This document shows positions 13,579-21,814 of a DNA stretch of 21,814 nucleotides, piece by piece. The stretch spans positions 1 through 21,814 of the forward strand of contig JAITKG010000135.1 in NCBI GenBank assembly GCA_031278495.1, in the 5' to 3' direction. Below the pieces are notes generated by a model. The model did no database searches. It worked only from the letters and a program-made list of their open reading frames with translations, and was not told where the DNA came from. Source of the DNA: Prevotellaceae bacterium (GTDB lineage: Bacteria > Bacteroidota > Bacteroidia > Bacteroidales > UBA932). Position 1 is the stretch's first letter, and every line of letters starts with the position of its first letter. Both the position numbers and the translations under genes were made by a program.

Positions 13579-14139
13579 ATGCGAAATATTATTACTTTCA
13601 TCTTGACAGCTTGCCTTGTTTGCTCGTTTGGATACGTTGCAGCGCAAGGAAAACAAGCGCCGCCGGAAAGCTCGCCGGTGAAATGGTATTCCATAGAAAC
13701 GGCAGACAGCCTGCGCAACAACACGCCGAAAAAAATGTTTATTGACGTATATATCGACGGATGCGGCTGGTGCAAGGTCATGGACAGGAATACCTTTACC
13801 GACCCGAAAGTAGCGGCTTACCTGAACAAGCATTTTTATTCGGTTAAACTGAATGCCGAACAAAAAGCGCCTATCAAATTCGACGGGCATACATTTAGCT
13901 TTATGCCGGAGCACCGTTTGCACGAGCTGGCTATTGCCCTGCTGCAAGGGCGCATGAGCTATCCGAATATTGTATACATGACCGAACAGGGGCAACCAAT
14001 TCAAGCCGTTCCCGGCTATCAAACGCCCGATGTCATTTTACCGATTCTGGTATTCTTCGCCGAAAATCATTACCAAAAACTGTCTTGGGAAGACTACAAC
14101 AAAACAGTTTGGCCAACGCATCCGGAAAACAGGAATTGA
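13579..14139 (+). CDS. Periplasmic thioredoxin-fold protein with CGWC active site
   Basis: A 186-residue exported thioredoxin-like (Thioredoxin_7/DUF255-type) protein. Seen: a signal peptide (1-22, ending VAA before QGK); the strand FIDVYIDGCGWC with Cys62 and Cys65; the following helix with NTFTDPKVAAYLNKHF; and a likely cis-proline at Pro129 (SYPNIVY). The start was moved from a TTG at 13546 to ATG13579, because the longer form puts 11 non-signal residues before the signal peptide and the promoter lies inside that extension. It probably reduces or isomerises disulfides in the periplasm. It stands alone, convergent with xerD. Confidence 0.87.
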   Translation: MRNIITFILTACLVCSFGYVAAQGKQAPPESSPVKWYSIETADSLRNNTPKKMFIDVYIDGCGWCKVMDRNTFTDPKVAAYLNKHFYSVKLNAEQKAPIKFDGHTFSFMPEHRLHELAIALLQGRMSYPNIVYMTEQGQPIQAVPGYQTPDVILPILVFFAENHYQKLSWEDYNKTVWPTHPENRN

Positions 14140-14142
14140 TTG

Positions 14143-14179
14143 CCGGTTAGTTCACGCAATACGTTCCGGCGTTAACCGG
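14143..14179. terminator. Inverted repeat between convergent genes
   Basis: CCGGTTA (14143-14149) can pair with TAACCGG (14173-14179) in the 83 bp between the thioredoxin-like gene and the end of xerD. The loop is long and there is no T run, so a terminator role is only possible. Confidence 0.3.
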
Positions 14180-14222
14180 TCTTCATACTTCATAGTTCCT
14201 AATTTTTCCGGCGTCCGCTTGC

Positions 14223-15143
14223 TTAACGCTTCACTCTCGGGTGGTATTTCAGGATGGCGGATTGCCAGCGTTTGCGGTTGAGGTGCGTGTAAATTTCAGT
14301 AGTGAGGATGCTTTCATGCCCCAGCATTTCCTGCACGGCGCGCAGGTCTGCGCCGTTTTCGATAAGGTGCGTGGCAAAAGAATGGCGCAAGGTATGCGGG
14401 CTGATATTTTTTTCCAGCCCGGCTTTTGTTGCCAGGTCTTTAATAATCCGGAAAACCATAGAACGCGAAAGCGCCTTTCCGCGCCGGTTGAGGAACAGGA
14501 TATCCTCGTATTTTGTGATTATTTTTTGCGTGGCGCGTTGCTGCAAATACCGCTTGATTTCGTTTATGGCACACTCGCCGGCAGGCACCAGCCGTTGCTT
14601 GTCGCCCTTGCCAATCACGCGGATGAAGCCATCGTTGAAAAACAGGTCGGATATGCGCAGGCTCACGGCTTCGGAAACGCGCAACCCGCAACCATACATG
14701 GTTTCGATGATGGCGCGGTTACGGTGTCCGTCGGGGCGGCTGGCGTCCACAGCGGCAATGAGCGCCTCAATTTCGGCGATGCTCAGTACATCGGGAAGGT
14801 ACACGCCTAATTTTGGCGCTTCCACTAATTCCGCAGGATTGGTTTCCATGCGGTTTTCCAGTACAAGGAATTTGTAAAATGCTTTGACGCCGCTCAGCAT
14901 ACGGGCTTGCGAGCGTTTGCCGACGCCTGATTCGTACAGGCGCCAAAGGAATAATTCTATTATTTGCCGCGTTACGCCTGCCGGCGTAACATTCGTTGTG
15001 GAATGGCAGAAATGCTGCAATTTTTTCACATCCCCCAGATAAGCGGCAATAGAATTTTTCGACAGCGACCGTTCGAAGTTCAAATAAATTTCAAAATCGT
15101 CAATCGCCGTTTGCCATGCGGTTATAAGGTCATTTGCATTCAT
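14223..15143 (-). CDS. xerD: Tyrosine site-specific recombinase XerD
   Basis: Resolves chromosome dimers at dif with its partner XerC at the division septum. The 306-residue length is normal. Seen: an N-terminal SAM-like core-binding domain (about 12-98), with NFERSLSKNSIAAYLGDVK, and a catalytic domain with all six residues: Arg155 (GCGLRVSE), Lys179 (GKGDKQR), His250 and Arg253 (HTLRHSFATHL), His276 (LGHESI) and nucleophile Tyr285 (EIYTHL). Its ATG overlaps the stop of the methyltransferase gene by 4 bp (ATGA), showing translational coupling. It is not next to an attachment site or phage genes, so it is the housekeeping enzyme rather than an element integrase. Confidence 0.93.
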   Translation of the reverse strand: MNANDLITAWQTAIDDFEIYLNFERSLSKNSIAAYLGDVKKLQHFCHSTTNVTPAGVTRQIIELFLWRLYESGVGKRSQARMLSGVKAFYKFLVLENRMETNPAELVEAPKLGVYLPDVLSIAEIEALIAAVDASRPDGHRNRAIIETMYGCGLRVSEAVSLRISDLFFNDGFIRVIGKGDKQRLVPAGECAINEIKRYLQQRATQKIITKYEDILFLNRRGKALSRSMVFRIIKDLATKAGLEKNISPHTLRHSFATHLIENGADLRAVQEMLGHESILTTEIYTHLNRKRWQSAILKYHPRVKR

Positions 15144-15772
15144 AGTTTGCGGATAATCATCAGACCGTCGCGGAGCGGCAATAATACGTTTTCTACGCGG
15201 CGGTCGGTTTGCACGAGTTCGTTAAAGGCGCGAATTTCCTGTGTTTGCCTGTCGGCAGAAGCCGGCGTATCTATCACTTTCCCGTTCCACCACACATTAT
15301 CAGCCAGCAGGAAACCGCCGCTCCGCACCTTGCCGATAGCCGCATGGTAATAGGCGCAATACTCGCGTTTATCGCCGTCGATATACGCCAGGTCAAATGT
15401 TTCGTCGAGCGTTGGGATGATTTGCAGGGCGTCGCCCGTGTGCATTTTTATTTTGCCTGCCTGCGGACTGCGGGCAATGAACGACGCTGCTATGCCGTGC
15501 AGTTCGTCGTTGCGTTCAATCGTATGCAGTATGCCGCCGGCAGGCAATCCCTTCGCCATGCACAGGGTGGCGTAGCCGGTAAATGTCCCGATTTCCAACA
15601 CGCGCCACGGGCGTATCATACAGGATATTTGTTCCAGTAATTTTCCTTGCAGCCATCCCGACAACATGCGCGGGTTCATAACATGCAAGTGGGTATAACG
15701 TACCAGTTCCGCCAGCAGCGCATCTTCCGGCGAGGTATGGGCGGTTGCGTAGTTTAGCAGTTGCGTTTCCAT
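15140..15772 (-). CDS. SAM-dependent O-methyltransferase (caffeoyl-CoA OMT-like)
   Basis: A 210-residue class I methyltransferase of the cation-dependent O-methyltransferase family (Methyltransf_3). Seen: motif I VLEIGTFTGYAT (58-69), an acidic residue at the end of strand 2 (Glu86), and the metal/catalytic residues Asp132 (YIDGDK), Asp158 and Asn159 (LADNVWWNG). Bacterial members act on small catechol-like compounds or on tRNA wobble uridine (TrmR type); which applies here is not clear. It lies 40 bp downstream of the M16 protease gene and overlaps xerD by 4 bp, so the three are one operon. Confidence 0.9.
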   Translation of the reverse strand: METQLLNYATAHTSPEDALLAELVRYTHLHVMNPRMLSGWLQGKLLEQISCMIRPWRVLEIGTFTGYATLCMAKGLPAGGILHTIERNDELHGIAASFIARSPQAGKIKMHTGDALQIIPTLDETFDLAYIDGDKREYCAYYHAAIGKVRSGGFLLADNVWWNGKVIDTPASADRQTQEIRAFNELVQTDRRVENVLLPLRDGLMIIRKL

Positions 15773-15812
15773 TTCTAATTGCTGTCGCCAGCTAATTTCT
15801 AATTTTTAATTC
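15773..15812. repeat. Heptamer words and GC linker between two genes
   Basis: On the minus strand this short gap reads as tandem heptamers ATTAAGA, ATTAAAA, ATTAGAA, ATTAG, then the linker GCTGGCGACAGC, then another ATTAGAA. It is the same composition (A/T-rich 7-mers separated by a GC-rich near-palindrome) as the larger repeat blocks, here squeezed inside an operon. Confidence 0.6.
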
Positions 15813-17030
15813 TTAATCCCCGTACGTCAGTATGGAAAGTTTTTCCGGTGCAAAAATTTCGTTGGCAATATCCTGTATTTCCTGTGCGGTGAGCGCATCT
15901 ATCCTTGCTTTTAGCAGTTCGAAAGTTTCTACGTAATCATAGGTCATTACGCTTTTCCCCTGACTTAGCATTTGCGTTTCGGCATTGTCGGCGCTGATGA
16001 ACAGTTGCCCCAGCAACTGTTTTTTGATGCGGTGCAACGATGCGCTGCCAAAGGCATTGTGGCATACCGCCCGCAGTTCCTTTTGGATAAGTTCCATACA
16101 TTGCGGCAGGTTTTCTTTGTCGGCGCCGAAGTAAATAGTTACGCCGCCGCTGTCGCAGTAAGGCGTGTAGCTGGCTTCTATCGTATAAACCAATCCGTGT
16201 TTTTCGCGCAGCGAAGTATTCAATCGCGCATTGGCGGCGGGACCGCCCAAATAATTTACCAGTAAAGCCAGCCCGGTGCGTTTGGCGTCGTGCAGCGAAT
16301 ATGCACGGTTGCCCAGCAGGCAGTGCGTTTGGAACGTCCGGCATTTTTTGGTAACATGGAACGGTTTACAAGCCGCCGGCTTTTTTCTACTGTGTTTGTT
16401 TCCTGTGGCGGGAAAGGCGCTGAAATGCTTTTCCACCAACCGTACCATGCGTTCCGGATGGATATTCCCGATACTGGAAAACACCATTTGCGCGGGATGG
16501 TAATGTTGTCCGGTAAAGTTTTTTAATTGTTCCACGCCGATGCCCGCCAGCGTTCCGGAAGCGCCTAAAATGGGCATTCCCAGCGGCGAGCCTTTGAACA
16601 GCAAGGCGTCGAAGTCATCGAAAATCAATTCTGCCGGATGGTCTTTGTAGGAATTTATTTCGTCGATAATCACTTCTTTTTCTTTCCGCAACTCTTTATC
16701 GGGGAAGGTCGCATGAAATGCCAAATCGGCAAGCAACTCCACCGCTTTTTCCATGTCGCCTTTCAGCACGGTGGCATGAATAACCGTTTCTTCTTTGGTT
16801 GTAAAAGCATTCAGTTCGCCACCTACATTTTCCAGGCGGTTATTGATATAATGGGTCGAACGCCGTTGCGTGCCTTTGAACAGCATGTGTTCCGCCAAGT
16901 GCGCTATACCGTTTTCAGCGGGTATTTCGTCGCGCGTACCTGCATTGACGCTTAGTCCGCAATAAGCTACCGGCGAGGGATGGTAACGGTGCACAACGCG
17001 CAGGCCGTTCGGAAGAATATAGTTATTCAT
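15813..17030 (-). CDS. M16 family zinc peptidase, single-unit processing-peptidase type
   Basis: A 405-residue cytoplasmic M16B-type peptidase (no signal peptide). Seen: HLAEH with His44 and His48 as zinc ligands and Glu47 as base; the third ligand Glu124 in IIDEINSY, exactly 76 residues after His48, the classical spacing; and a C-terminal half with GLVYTIEASYTPY near 285-297. Members of this size usually dimerise or pair with an inactive partner; no partner is visible here. It heads the operon M16, O-methyltransferase, xerD, transcribed from a TAACTTTG -7 box (minus strand 17078-17071) that overlaps the divergent tRNA-Phe promoter. Confidence 0.92.
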   Translation of the reverse strand: MNNYILPNGLRVVHRYHPSPVAYCGLSVNAGTRDEIPAENGIAHLAEHMLFKGTQRRSTHYINNRLENVGGELNAFTTKEETVIHATVLKGDMEKAVELLADLAFHATFPDKELRKEKEVIIDEINSYKDHPAELIFDDFDALLFKGSPLGMPILGASGTLAGIGVEQLKNFTGQHYHPAQMVFSSIGNIHPERMVRLVEKHFSAFPATGNKHSRKKPAACKPFHVTKKCRTFQTHCLLGNRAYSLHDAKRTGLALLVNYLGGPAANARLNTSLREKHGLVYTIEASYTPYCDSGGVTIYFGADKENLPQCMELIQKELRAVCHNAFGSASLHRIKKQLLGQLFISADNAETQMLSQGKSVMTYDYVETFELLKARIDALTAQEIQDIANEIFAPEKLSILTYGD

Positions 17031-17065
17031 GTGATGATGTATAAACCTGTAAATCCAAAAAATTA

Positions 17066-17097
17066 TTTTGCAAAGTTAGAAAAATATCTTACCTTTG
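17066..17097 (+). promoter_or_regulatory. tRNA-Phe promoter, overlapping a divergent -7 box
   Basis: TTTTG (17066-17070) and TACCTTTG (17090-17097) are separated by 19 bp, a full match to the phylum consensus. On the opposite strand 17078-17071 reads TAACTTTG, a -7 box for the M16-OMT-xerD operon. The two promoters lie directly on top of each other. Confidence 0.8.
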
Positions 17098-17110
17098 CAC
17101 TCCTAAAAAA

Positions 17111-17183
17111 GGTGCCATAGCTCAGTTGGTAGAGCAAAGGACTGAAAATCCTTGTGTCCCTCGTTCGATTCGTGGTGGCACCA
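17111..17183 (+). tRNA. tRNA-Phe (anticodon GAA)
   Basis: A 73-nt cloverleaf: acceptor GGTGCCA/TGGCACC perfect; D arm GCTC/GAGC; anticodon stem AAGGA/TCCTT around CTGAAAA, giving anticodon GAA; T loop TTCGATT; discriminator A. CCA is not encoded. The T stem CCTCG/CGTGG has a central T-T mismatch (17161 opposite 17173), all other pairs being good. Confidence 0.95.
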
Positions 17184-17480
17184 CAGGCAATAAAGAAGCT
17201 GTCTGAAAGTTCGGGCAGTTTTTTTATTAGAACAAAGCCACTATTAGCCAATACCATTTTTTGGAAATTCAAGATACTTTATTGTTTTTTCACCCGCTAT
17301 TTATAAAGTTATAAAACCATTCTTATGCCCCGCCCGCGCCGGCATCCCATAAAATAAGGAAACCGCAGGAACTGCTTTAACCAATTAAACCTGTTAATAA
17401 TTAAAATAAAAAATCAACATACAAAAATCACTATTAACCTGTCAACTTTTTTCAGGACGCGGCAAGCCGCCAGCTAATGT
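17184..17480. other. Mostly empty interval after tRNA-Phe
   Basis: Holds the tRNA terminator (17196-17227), an AT-rich stretch without recognisable structure (17228-17450), and the GC-rich 12-bp inverted repeat GCGGCAAGCCGC (17459-17470) next to CAGCTAATG at the end of the activase gene. No gene is supportable. Confidence 0.65.
17196..17227 (+). terminator. Intrinsic terminator after tRNA-Phe
   Basis: AAGCTGTCTGAA (17196-17207) can pair with TTCGGGCAGTTT (17210-17221) using several G-U pairs, and a run of T residues follows. The innermost pairs must open to give a loop. Confidence 0.7.
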
Positions 17481-20400
17481 TTAATCCCTGAATAGCGCTT
17501 TGTCTTTTGCGTGTTTAATCATAAAGTGGAGGCGGTTGAGGATATTGGCTTCGGAGGTGTCGGCGTCGAAGTCGAGGAAGAGCAGTTGCATGGCGGGATA
17601 GGCTTCGCGCACGCGCTTTTCGATGCCTTTGGCGATAATGTGGTTGGCAATGCAGCCGAAAGGTTGCAGGCTAAGGGCGTTGAATACCCCTGACTCGGCA
17701 AAGGCGGCGAGCTCGGCGGGGATTAGCCATCCTTCGCCGAATTGCGCCGTGAGGTTAATGATTTTCGCCGCCTTTTCGGCGTCTTCGTAAAGGTCGCTGA
17801 AAGGGCGGTAATAGCGGAAAGCGGCGGCGGCGCGGTCGAATTTGCGCGCATAATAGTACACGATTTTGTAAATAGCGTCGTTCACCACTAACGGCAGCGT
17901 GTTGCGCTTGATATGGTGATGATGGTTGTGCCGCATGTTTACAAATCCGGATATAAAAAAATTATAGAGCGACGGCGCCACCACTTCCACGCCCTGCTCT
18001 GCCAGCCATTGCAATACATTTTTATGACTAAACGAATTATATTTTACATAAATTTCCCCTACCACGCCAATAACCGGCACATGGTCGTTGGGCGTGATGA
18101 TACTGTTAAATTCGTTTGCGGCGTCTTTTACCAGCTTAAACAGCGCCGCCCGGTTACGCTGCAAAATAAAGGGCTTGGCAAGGTTGATATATTTAGAGCG
18201 CAAGCGGGCGGCAGCGCCTTTTTCTTTTTCGCGTACTATGGCGGCGTAGTAAAATTTGGTCAGGCAATCGGCATACAGCAAGGCAAAGAAGGTGATGATA
18301 AGCGCCCGCGACCAGCGCAATTGAAAGCCCGGTTGCTCATTGTAAATATCGTCGTTGAAAGCGACGGATACTACGGGAATGTCGTTAAATCCCGCCGCCT
18401 GCATGGCGCGCTTGATAGAAGCAATGTAATTGGTGGCACGGCATTGCCCGCCGGTCTGGGTAATGGCGACGGCAATTTCATGGCGGTTATATTTCCCGGA
18501 TTTCAGGGCTTTCACGATGTCGCCAACAACCAAAATAGCCGGGTAACAAATTTCGTTATTCACGTAACGCAATCCTTGCGTAACCGATTCCGAATCGCTG
18601 GGCGGCAGGATTTCCATCTCCACGCCCATCAGTTTGAATATTCCGGGCAGGAGTTCCGAATAGCCTTCGGCAAAATAAGGCGCAATAACTTTACGGTAGC
18701 GGTCGCCTTTGGTGAAGACAGGCGGCGCAATAAACGGGATTTCGCGACGTCCCGGCGGGCTGAAACGCAAACTATCCACTAAAGAACGGATGCGCAGCCG
18801 CAATGAACCGATATTATTCACTTCGTCAATTTTCAGCAACGTGAGGTTTTTCCCTTTCCGTTTGAGGATTTCATTTACTTCGTCGGTTACCAGCGCGTCG
18901 GGACCGCAGCCGAAGGACGTCAGTTGTACGTAATGAATGTTGTCATTGCTGTTCGCTACGAACTGGGCGGCTTTGAAAATACGGTTAGGATACGCCCACT
19001 GGCTTACGGCATGCAATTGTCCATATACGTTGCTGTTCCACATCCGCGCGATGTCTTCGGTGATAACGTCCACGCCCATTTGGGTGATAAATTCCGACAC
19101 TTTGTGCTGTATCAACGGGTCGGCATGGTAAGGGCGGCCGGCGAGCAGGATGACCATACGGTTACCGGCTTTGGCGTCGTCGAGCAATTGAAACGCACGG
19201 TCGGACAAATGCCGGAAGTGCGCTTGCTGGGCTTGCAACGCAAGGGCAAAAGCGCGTTTGACAACTTCGCCGGCAATACCTAAGCTGTATAAATATTCCT
19301 TACAGGCTTTATATAGCAGCTTGTCGTCGTTGAACACCACCGTAGGCGCATCTATCGGCACGCCGAATTTCCCGGCGGTGTCCATACCGGCTTTGATTAC
19401 GTCGGAATAACCTGTAACCACCGGGCAGTTGTAGCTGTTGGCGGAGCGCGTATCTTCCTTTTGCTCGAACACCACGTAAGGAAAAAGGATACGGTCTACT
19501 TTTTGCTCCAGCAAATTCAAAATATGCCCGTGCATCAGTTTGGCGGGGAAACAAATGTTGTCGGACATCACCGAACGCAGCCCCTGTTCGTACATGGCGT
19601 ACGTCGAGGGATGCGACAACACCGGTTGCAGGTTACATTCGGAAAGCAACGTATGCCAGAAAGGATAATTCTCGAACATGTTCAACCCGCGCGGGATGCC
19701 GATGCGCAACGCCGGCTCGTGGAGCTGCCTTGCTGAACGGTCAAACAACGATTGCAGTTTTATGGTATAGAGATTCGCTCCTTCATGTGGGGTTTCTACT
19801 TTATTTGAAAATATTTTTTCGCATTTGTTGCCGGAATAATAATTATTGCCATTCGAGAACTTGAATTTTTTTACGAAACAATGGTTCTCGCAGCCGTGGC
19901 ACTGTATCATATCCGTAGCGAAAGCCTCCATTGTCAAGAACTGTTCGACCGGCGTAACGGCGGCGCCGGCGGCAGCATGCCGGCATGCATAAATAGCCGC
20001 GCCGTAAGCGCCCATCAACTCCGGAATATCGGAAAACGATACTTCGGCGCCCGCCAGCGCCTCCAGCGCCCGCACAATCGACAGGTTGCGGAATGCGCCG
20101 CCCTGCACGACGATATGCCCGCCAAGGTCTGCCACGTCTTTTAACTTTAATACCTTGTAAAGGCAATTCTTTATTACCGAATACGACAGTCCTGCGGCGA
20201 TGTCGGCAATTGCCGCATTTTCCTTGAGCGCCTGCTTTACTTTGGAATTCATGAATACCGTGCAGCGCGTTCCCAAATCGCAAGGCGCGCCGGCATGGCA
20301 AGCCATATCTGCAAATTCCGCCACCGGCAAATCCAGCATATTCGCAAACCCTTCGATGAACGACCCGCAACCCGACGAGCAAGCCTCGTTAATCTCCAAC

Positions 20401-21746
20401 CGGCGGATAGCGCCGTTTTCAATAAACAGCGCCTTCATATCCTGCCCGCCGATGTCCAGTATAAACGATACTTCCGGCGAAATTTTCCGCGCGGCGAGGT
20501 AATGCGCAATGGTTTCCACCAGCCCGGAATCAAGGTTGAAAGCGGCTTTTACCAGGTTCTCGCCGTAGCCGGTTACCGCGCTTCCGGCCACCGTCAATGA
20601 TATGCCGTGCTGCGCCGCCGTGTAACGCAATACCCCCAGTCCATTGATGACCGCTTGCAGGGGGTTGCCTTCGTTGCGCGCATAATAGTCGAACAATACC
20701 CGTTCCTTGCCGTCCACGACAATGATTTTTGTAGTCGTAGAGCCGGAATCTATACCAAGGTAACAGGGCATCGTACATTCTTCCCAAGCAATCCGGTCAA
20801 CAAACCGGTTGCATTTCTTCTTGCGCCAGTTTTCAAAATCCGAATGGTTTTCAAACAGCTTCGGCAGCCGTTTTTCCAACATCGTTTTATCGGAAAGTTC
20901 CATATTTTTGGCGTTGCGCAGGAGTTCGCTCAGGCGGATGGTTTTGTTGCCCGTGCGCGGCGTAACGGCGCAGCCCCACGCCGGCACGATATGCGCATGC
21001 CGGTCGAAAATACACTGTTCGTCCGGCAATGATAATACCTTCTTAAAAGCCTTATGCAATGCCGGAATAAACGCTAACGGACCGCCGCAGAAAAACACCG
21101 GCGGCGCAGTTTCGTAGCCGCGCGAAAGCGCCGACACGGTTTGCATCGCCACCGCATGGAAAATGGACGCGGCAATATCGGCTTTATGCACATTACGGCT
21201 GATGAGGTTTTGCACATCGGTTTTGGAAAACACGCCGCACCGCGACGCAATAGGATAAGTCTTTTCCGCTTTCCCGGCAAGGCTGCTCAATTCATTTACC
21301 GGCACGCCCAGCAGGCTTGCCATTTGGTCGATAAATGCGCCCGTGCCGCCGGCGCAACTGCCATTCATGCGGATGTCGGGCGCTTGCCCAGAGCGGAAGA
21401 AAATCATTTTAGCATCTTCGCCGCCAATGTCGATAAATGTTCGCACGGCGGGGAAACGCTGTTCTACCAACGTAACCGAAGCCACCACCTCCTGCACAAA
21501 CAGCGCGCCGAAACGTTCGGCAATACCCATGCCCACCGAACCGGTGATAGCTATATCCAGCGTACAGTCGCCAATTTGCCGGAACGCCGCAAAGAACGCC
21601 CCAACAATAGCGCGTCCCAAATCGGCATTATGCCGGCGGTAATCGGCGAACAACACGTCGCCGCCGTCATCCGCAATGACCAATTTCACGGTCGTGGAAC
21701 CGATGTCCATGCCGGCGCGGTAAGCAGGAATTGTTTTTGTTGTCAT
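17481..21746 (-). CDS. Giant fused 2-hydroxyacyl-CoA dehydratase activase / dehydratase-like iron-sulfur protein
   Basis: A 1421-residue cytoplasmic protein of the HgdC/BcrAD-BadFG plus DUF2229 family. Such activases use ATP hydrolysis to push a low-potential electron from an iron-sulfur cluster to a dehydratase. Seen: activase module 1 (about 11-263; DIGSTTVK 14-21, DIGGED 106-111, cluster Cys131 and Cys170); activase module 2 (329-588; GIDSGSTTTK 331-340, DIGGQD 431-436, Cys456/460, Cys495); a Cys group (616, 619, 623, 642); and two HgdB-like modules with three candidate Cys each (732, 774, 947; then 1067, 1102, 1365). A His run lies at 1273-1278. Start: ATG21746; TTG codons at 21749 and 21752 are less likely since a -7 box lies at 21770-21777. 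Separate dehydratase subunits are not in the window; the substrate is unknown. An anaerobic host is implied. Confidence 0.92.
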   Translation of the reverse strand: MTTKTIPAYRAGMDIGSTTVKLVIADDGGDVLFADYRRHNADLGRAIVGAFFAAFRQIGDCTLDIAITGSVGMGIAERFGALFVQEVVASVTLVEQRFPAVRTFIDIGGEDAKMIFFRSGQAPDIRMNGSCAGGTGAFIDQMASLLGVPVNELSSLAGKAEKTYPIASRCGVFSKTDVQNLISRNVHKADIAASIFHAVAMQTVSALSRGYETAPPVFFCGGPLAFIPALHKAFKKVLSLPDEQCIFDRHAHIVPAWGCAVTPRTGNKTIRLSELLRNAKNMELSDKTMLEKRLPKLFENHSDFENWRKKKCNRFVDRIAWEECTMPCYLGIDSGSTTTKIIVVDGKERVLFDYYARNEGNPLQAVINGLGVLRYTAAQHGISLTVAGSAVTGYGENLVKAAFNLDSGLVETIAHYLAARKISPEVSFILDIGGQDMKALFIENGAIRRLEINEACSSGCGSFIEGFANMLDLPVAEFADMACHAGAPCDLGTRCTVFMNSKVKQALKENAAIADIAAGLSYSVIKNCLYKVLKLKDVADLGGHIVVQGGAFRNLSIVRALEALAGAEVSFSDIPELMGAYGAAIYACRHAAAGAAVTPVEQFLTMEAFATDMIQCHGCENHCFVKKFKFSNGNNYYSGNKCEKIFSNKVETPHEGANLYTIKLQSLFDRSARQLHEPALRIGIPRGLNMFENYPFWHTLLSECNLQPVLSHPSTYAMYEQGLRSVMSDNICFPAKLMHGHILNLLEQKVDRILFPYVVFEQKEDTRSANSYNCPVVTGYSDVIKAGMDTAGKFGVPIDAPTVVFNDDKLLYKACKEYLYSLGIAGEVVKRAFALALQAQQAHFRHLSDRAFQLLDDAKAGNRMVILLAGRPYHADPLIQHKVSEFITQMGVDVITEDIARMWNSNVYGQLHAVSQWAYPNRIFKAAQFVANSNDNIHYVQLTSFGCGPDALVTDEVNEILKRKGKNLTLLKIDEVNNIGSLRLRIRSLVDSLRFSPPGRREIPFIAPPVFTKGDRYRKVIAPYFAEGYSELLPGIFKLMGVEMEILPPSDSESVTQGLRYVNNEICYPAILVVGDIVKALKSGKYNRHEIAVAITQTGGQCRATNYIASIKRAMQAAGFNDIPVVSVAFNDDIYNEQPGFQLRWSRALIITFFALLYADCLTKFYYAAIVREKEKGAAARLRSKYINLAKPFILQRNRAALFKLVKDAANEFNSIITPNDHVPVIGVVGEIYVKYNSFSHKNVLQWLAEQGVEVVAPSLYNFFISGFVNMRHNHHHHIKRNTLPLVVNDAIYKIVYYYARKFDRAAAAFRYYRPFSDLYEDAEKAAKIINLTAQFGEGWLIPAELAAFAESGVFNALSLQPFGCIANHIIAKGIEKRVREAYPAMQLLFLDFDADTSEANILNRLHFMIKHAKDKALFRD

Positions 21747-21769
21747 CAACAAACTGAAAAATTAGGGCA

Positions 21770-21777
21770 CAAAGATA
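21770..21777 (-). promoter_or_regulatory. -7 box of the activase gene
   Basis: The minus strand 21777-21770 reads TATCTTTG, an exact TAnnTTTG match. Transcription would start near 21763 and give a leader of about 17 nt to ATG21746. The -33 region is near the window end and shows no clear TTG. Confidence 0.55.
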
Positions 21778-21814
21778 AAAAATTTAATCAGGAATACCGC
21801 TACATTTACTGTTT

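Noticed and set aside
14223..15143. Integrase of a mobile element near tRNA-Phe
   Set aside because: The recombinase has XerD length and motifs, is translationally coupled to a methyltransferase, and no tRNA-fragment repeat or cargo genes are seen; tRNA-Phe is 2 kb away behind a protease gene.
17913..18782. Plus-strand reading frame of 289 codons opposite the activase gene
   Set aside because: Antisense to a well-supported conserved protein; no recognisable motif or promoter.
21747..21752. TTG starts for the activase fusion
   Set aside because: An ATG follows two codons later, and the predicted transcript leader is only long enough to favour ATG21746.

Overview
The window looks like a chromosomal segment from an anaerobic member of the Bacteroidota, most likely Bacteroidales. 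Evidence: several promoters carry the Bacteroidota -7 box TAnnTTTG, two of them with a TTTTG -33 box 19 bp upstream, and most genes lack a strong Shine-Dalgarno sequence. The gene families also fit: a DUF4369/TlpA-type lipoprotein thioredoxin, single-chain GlyRS, GIN-domain and DUF4097 envelope proteins behind an ECF sigma factor, and a giant fused 2-hydroxyacyl-CoA dehydratase activase. I see no plasmid, phage or insertion-sequence genes. Species cannot be named from this.

Layout. (1) 1-481 is non-coding and repeat-rich, with a hairpin and then a promoter. (2) 482-3765 is a tight three-gene operon: a TlpA-like lipoprotein, glycyl-tRNA synthetase and a small conserved protein of unknown function. 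(3) 3766-4689 is a gene-free mosaic of short tandem repeats, small GC-rich palindromes, an inverted repeat and strong hairpins. (4) 8769-4690 on the minus strand holds a lipid A acyltransferase, then an ECF sigma factor, a membrane-anchored likely anti-sigma protein, a GIN-domain protein and a DUF4097 beta-solenoid protein. This looks like an envelope-stress or surface module. (5) tRNA-Gln and a terminator precede a 990-residue periplasmic M16 protease, an unknown lipoprotein and a periplasmic thioredoxin-like protein, all on plus. (6) 17030-14223 on minus is M16 protease, O-methyltransferase, XerD; tRNA-Phe is divergent from it. (7) 21746-17481 on minus is a 1421-residue protein joining two activase ATPase modules to two dehydratase-like iron-sulfur modules.

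Most protein genes are ordinary housekeeping or envelope genes. The strongest unexplained signals are in the intergenic DNA. There, 7-8 bp tandem repeats of several different 'words' are separated by small GC-rich near-palindromic linkers. A related composite cassette ending in a hairpin lies on both sides of the glyS operon, and a short array of 18-bp units shows compensatory stem changes. Among proteins, the activase fusion and the exact 18-residue-period solenoid deserve attention. No self-evidently new defence or mobile system is visible. All calls come from reading the sequence; no database search was run.
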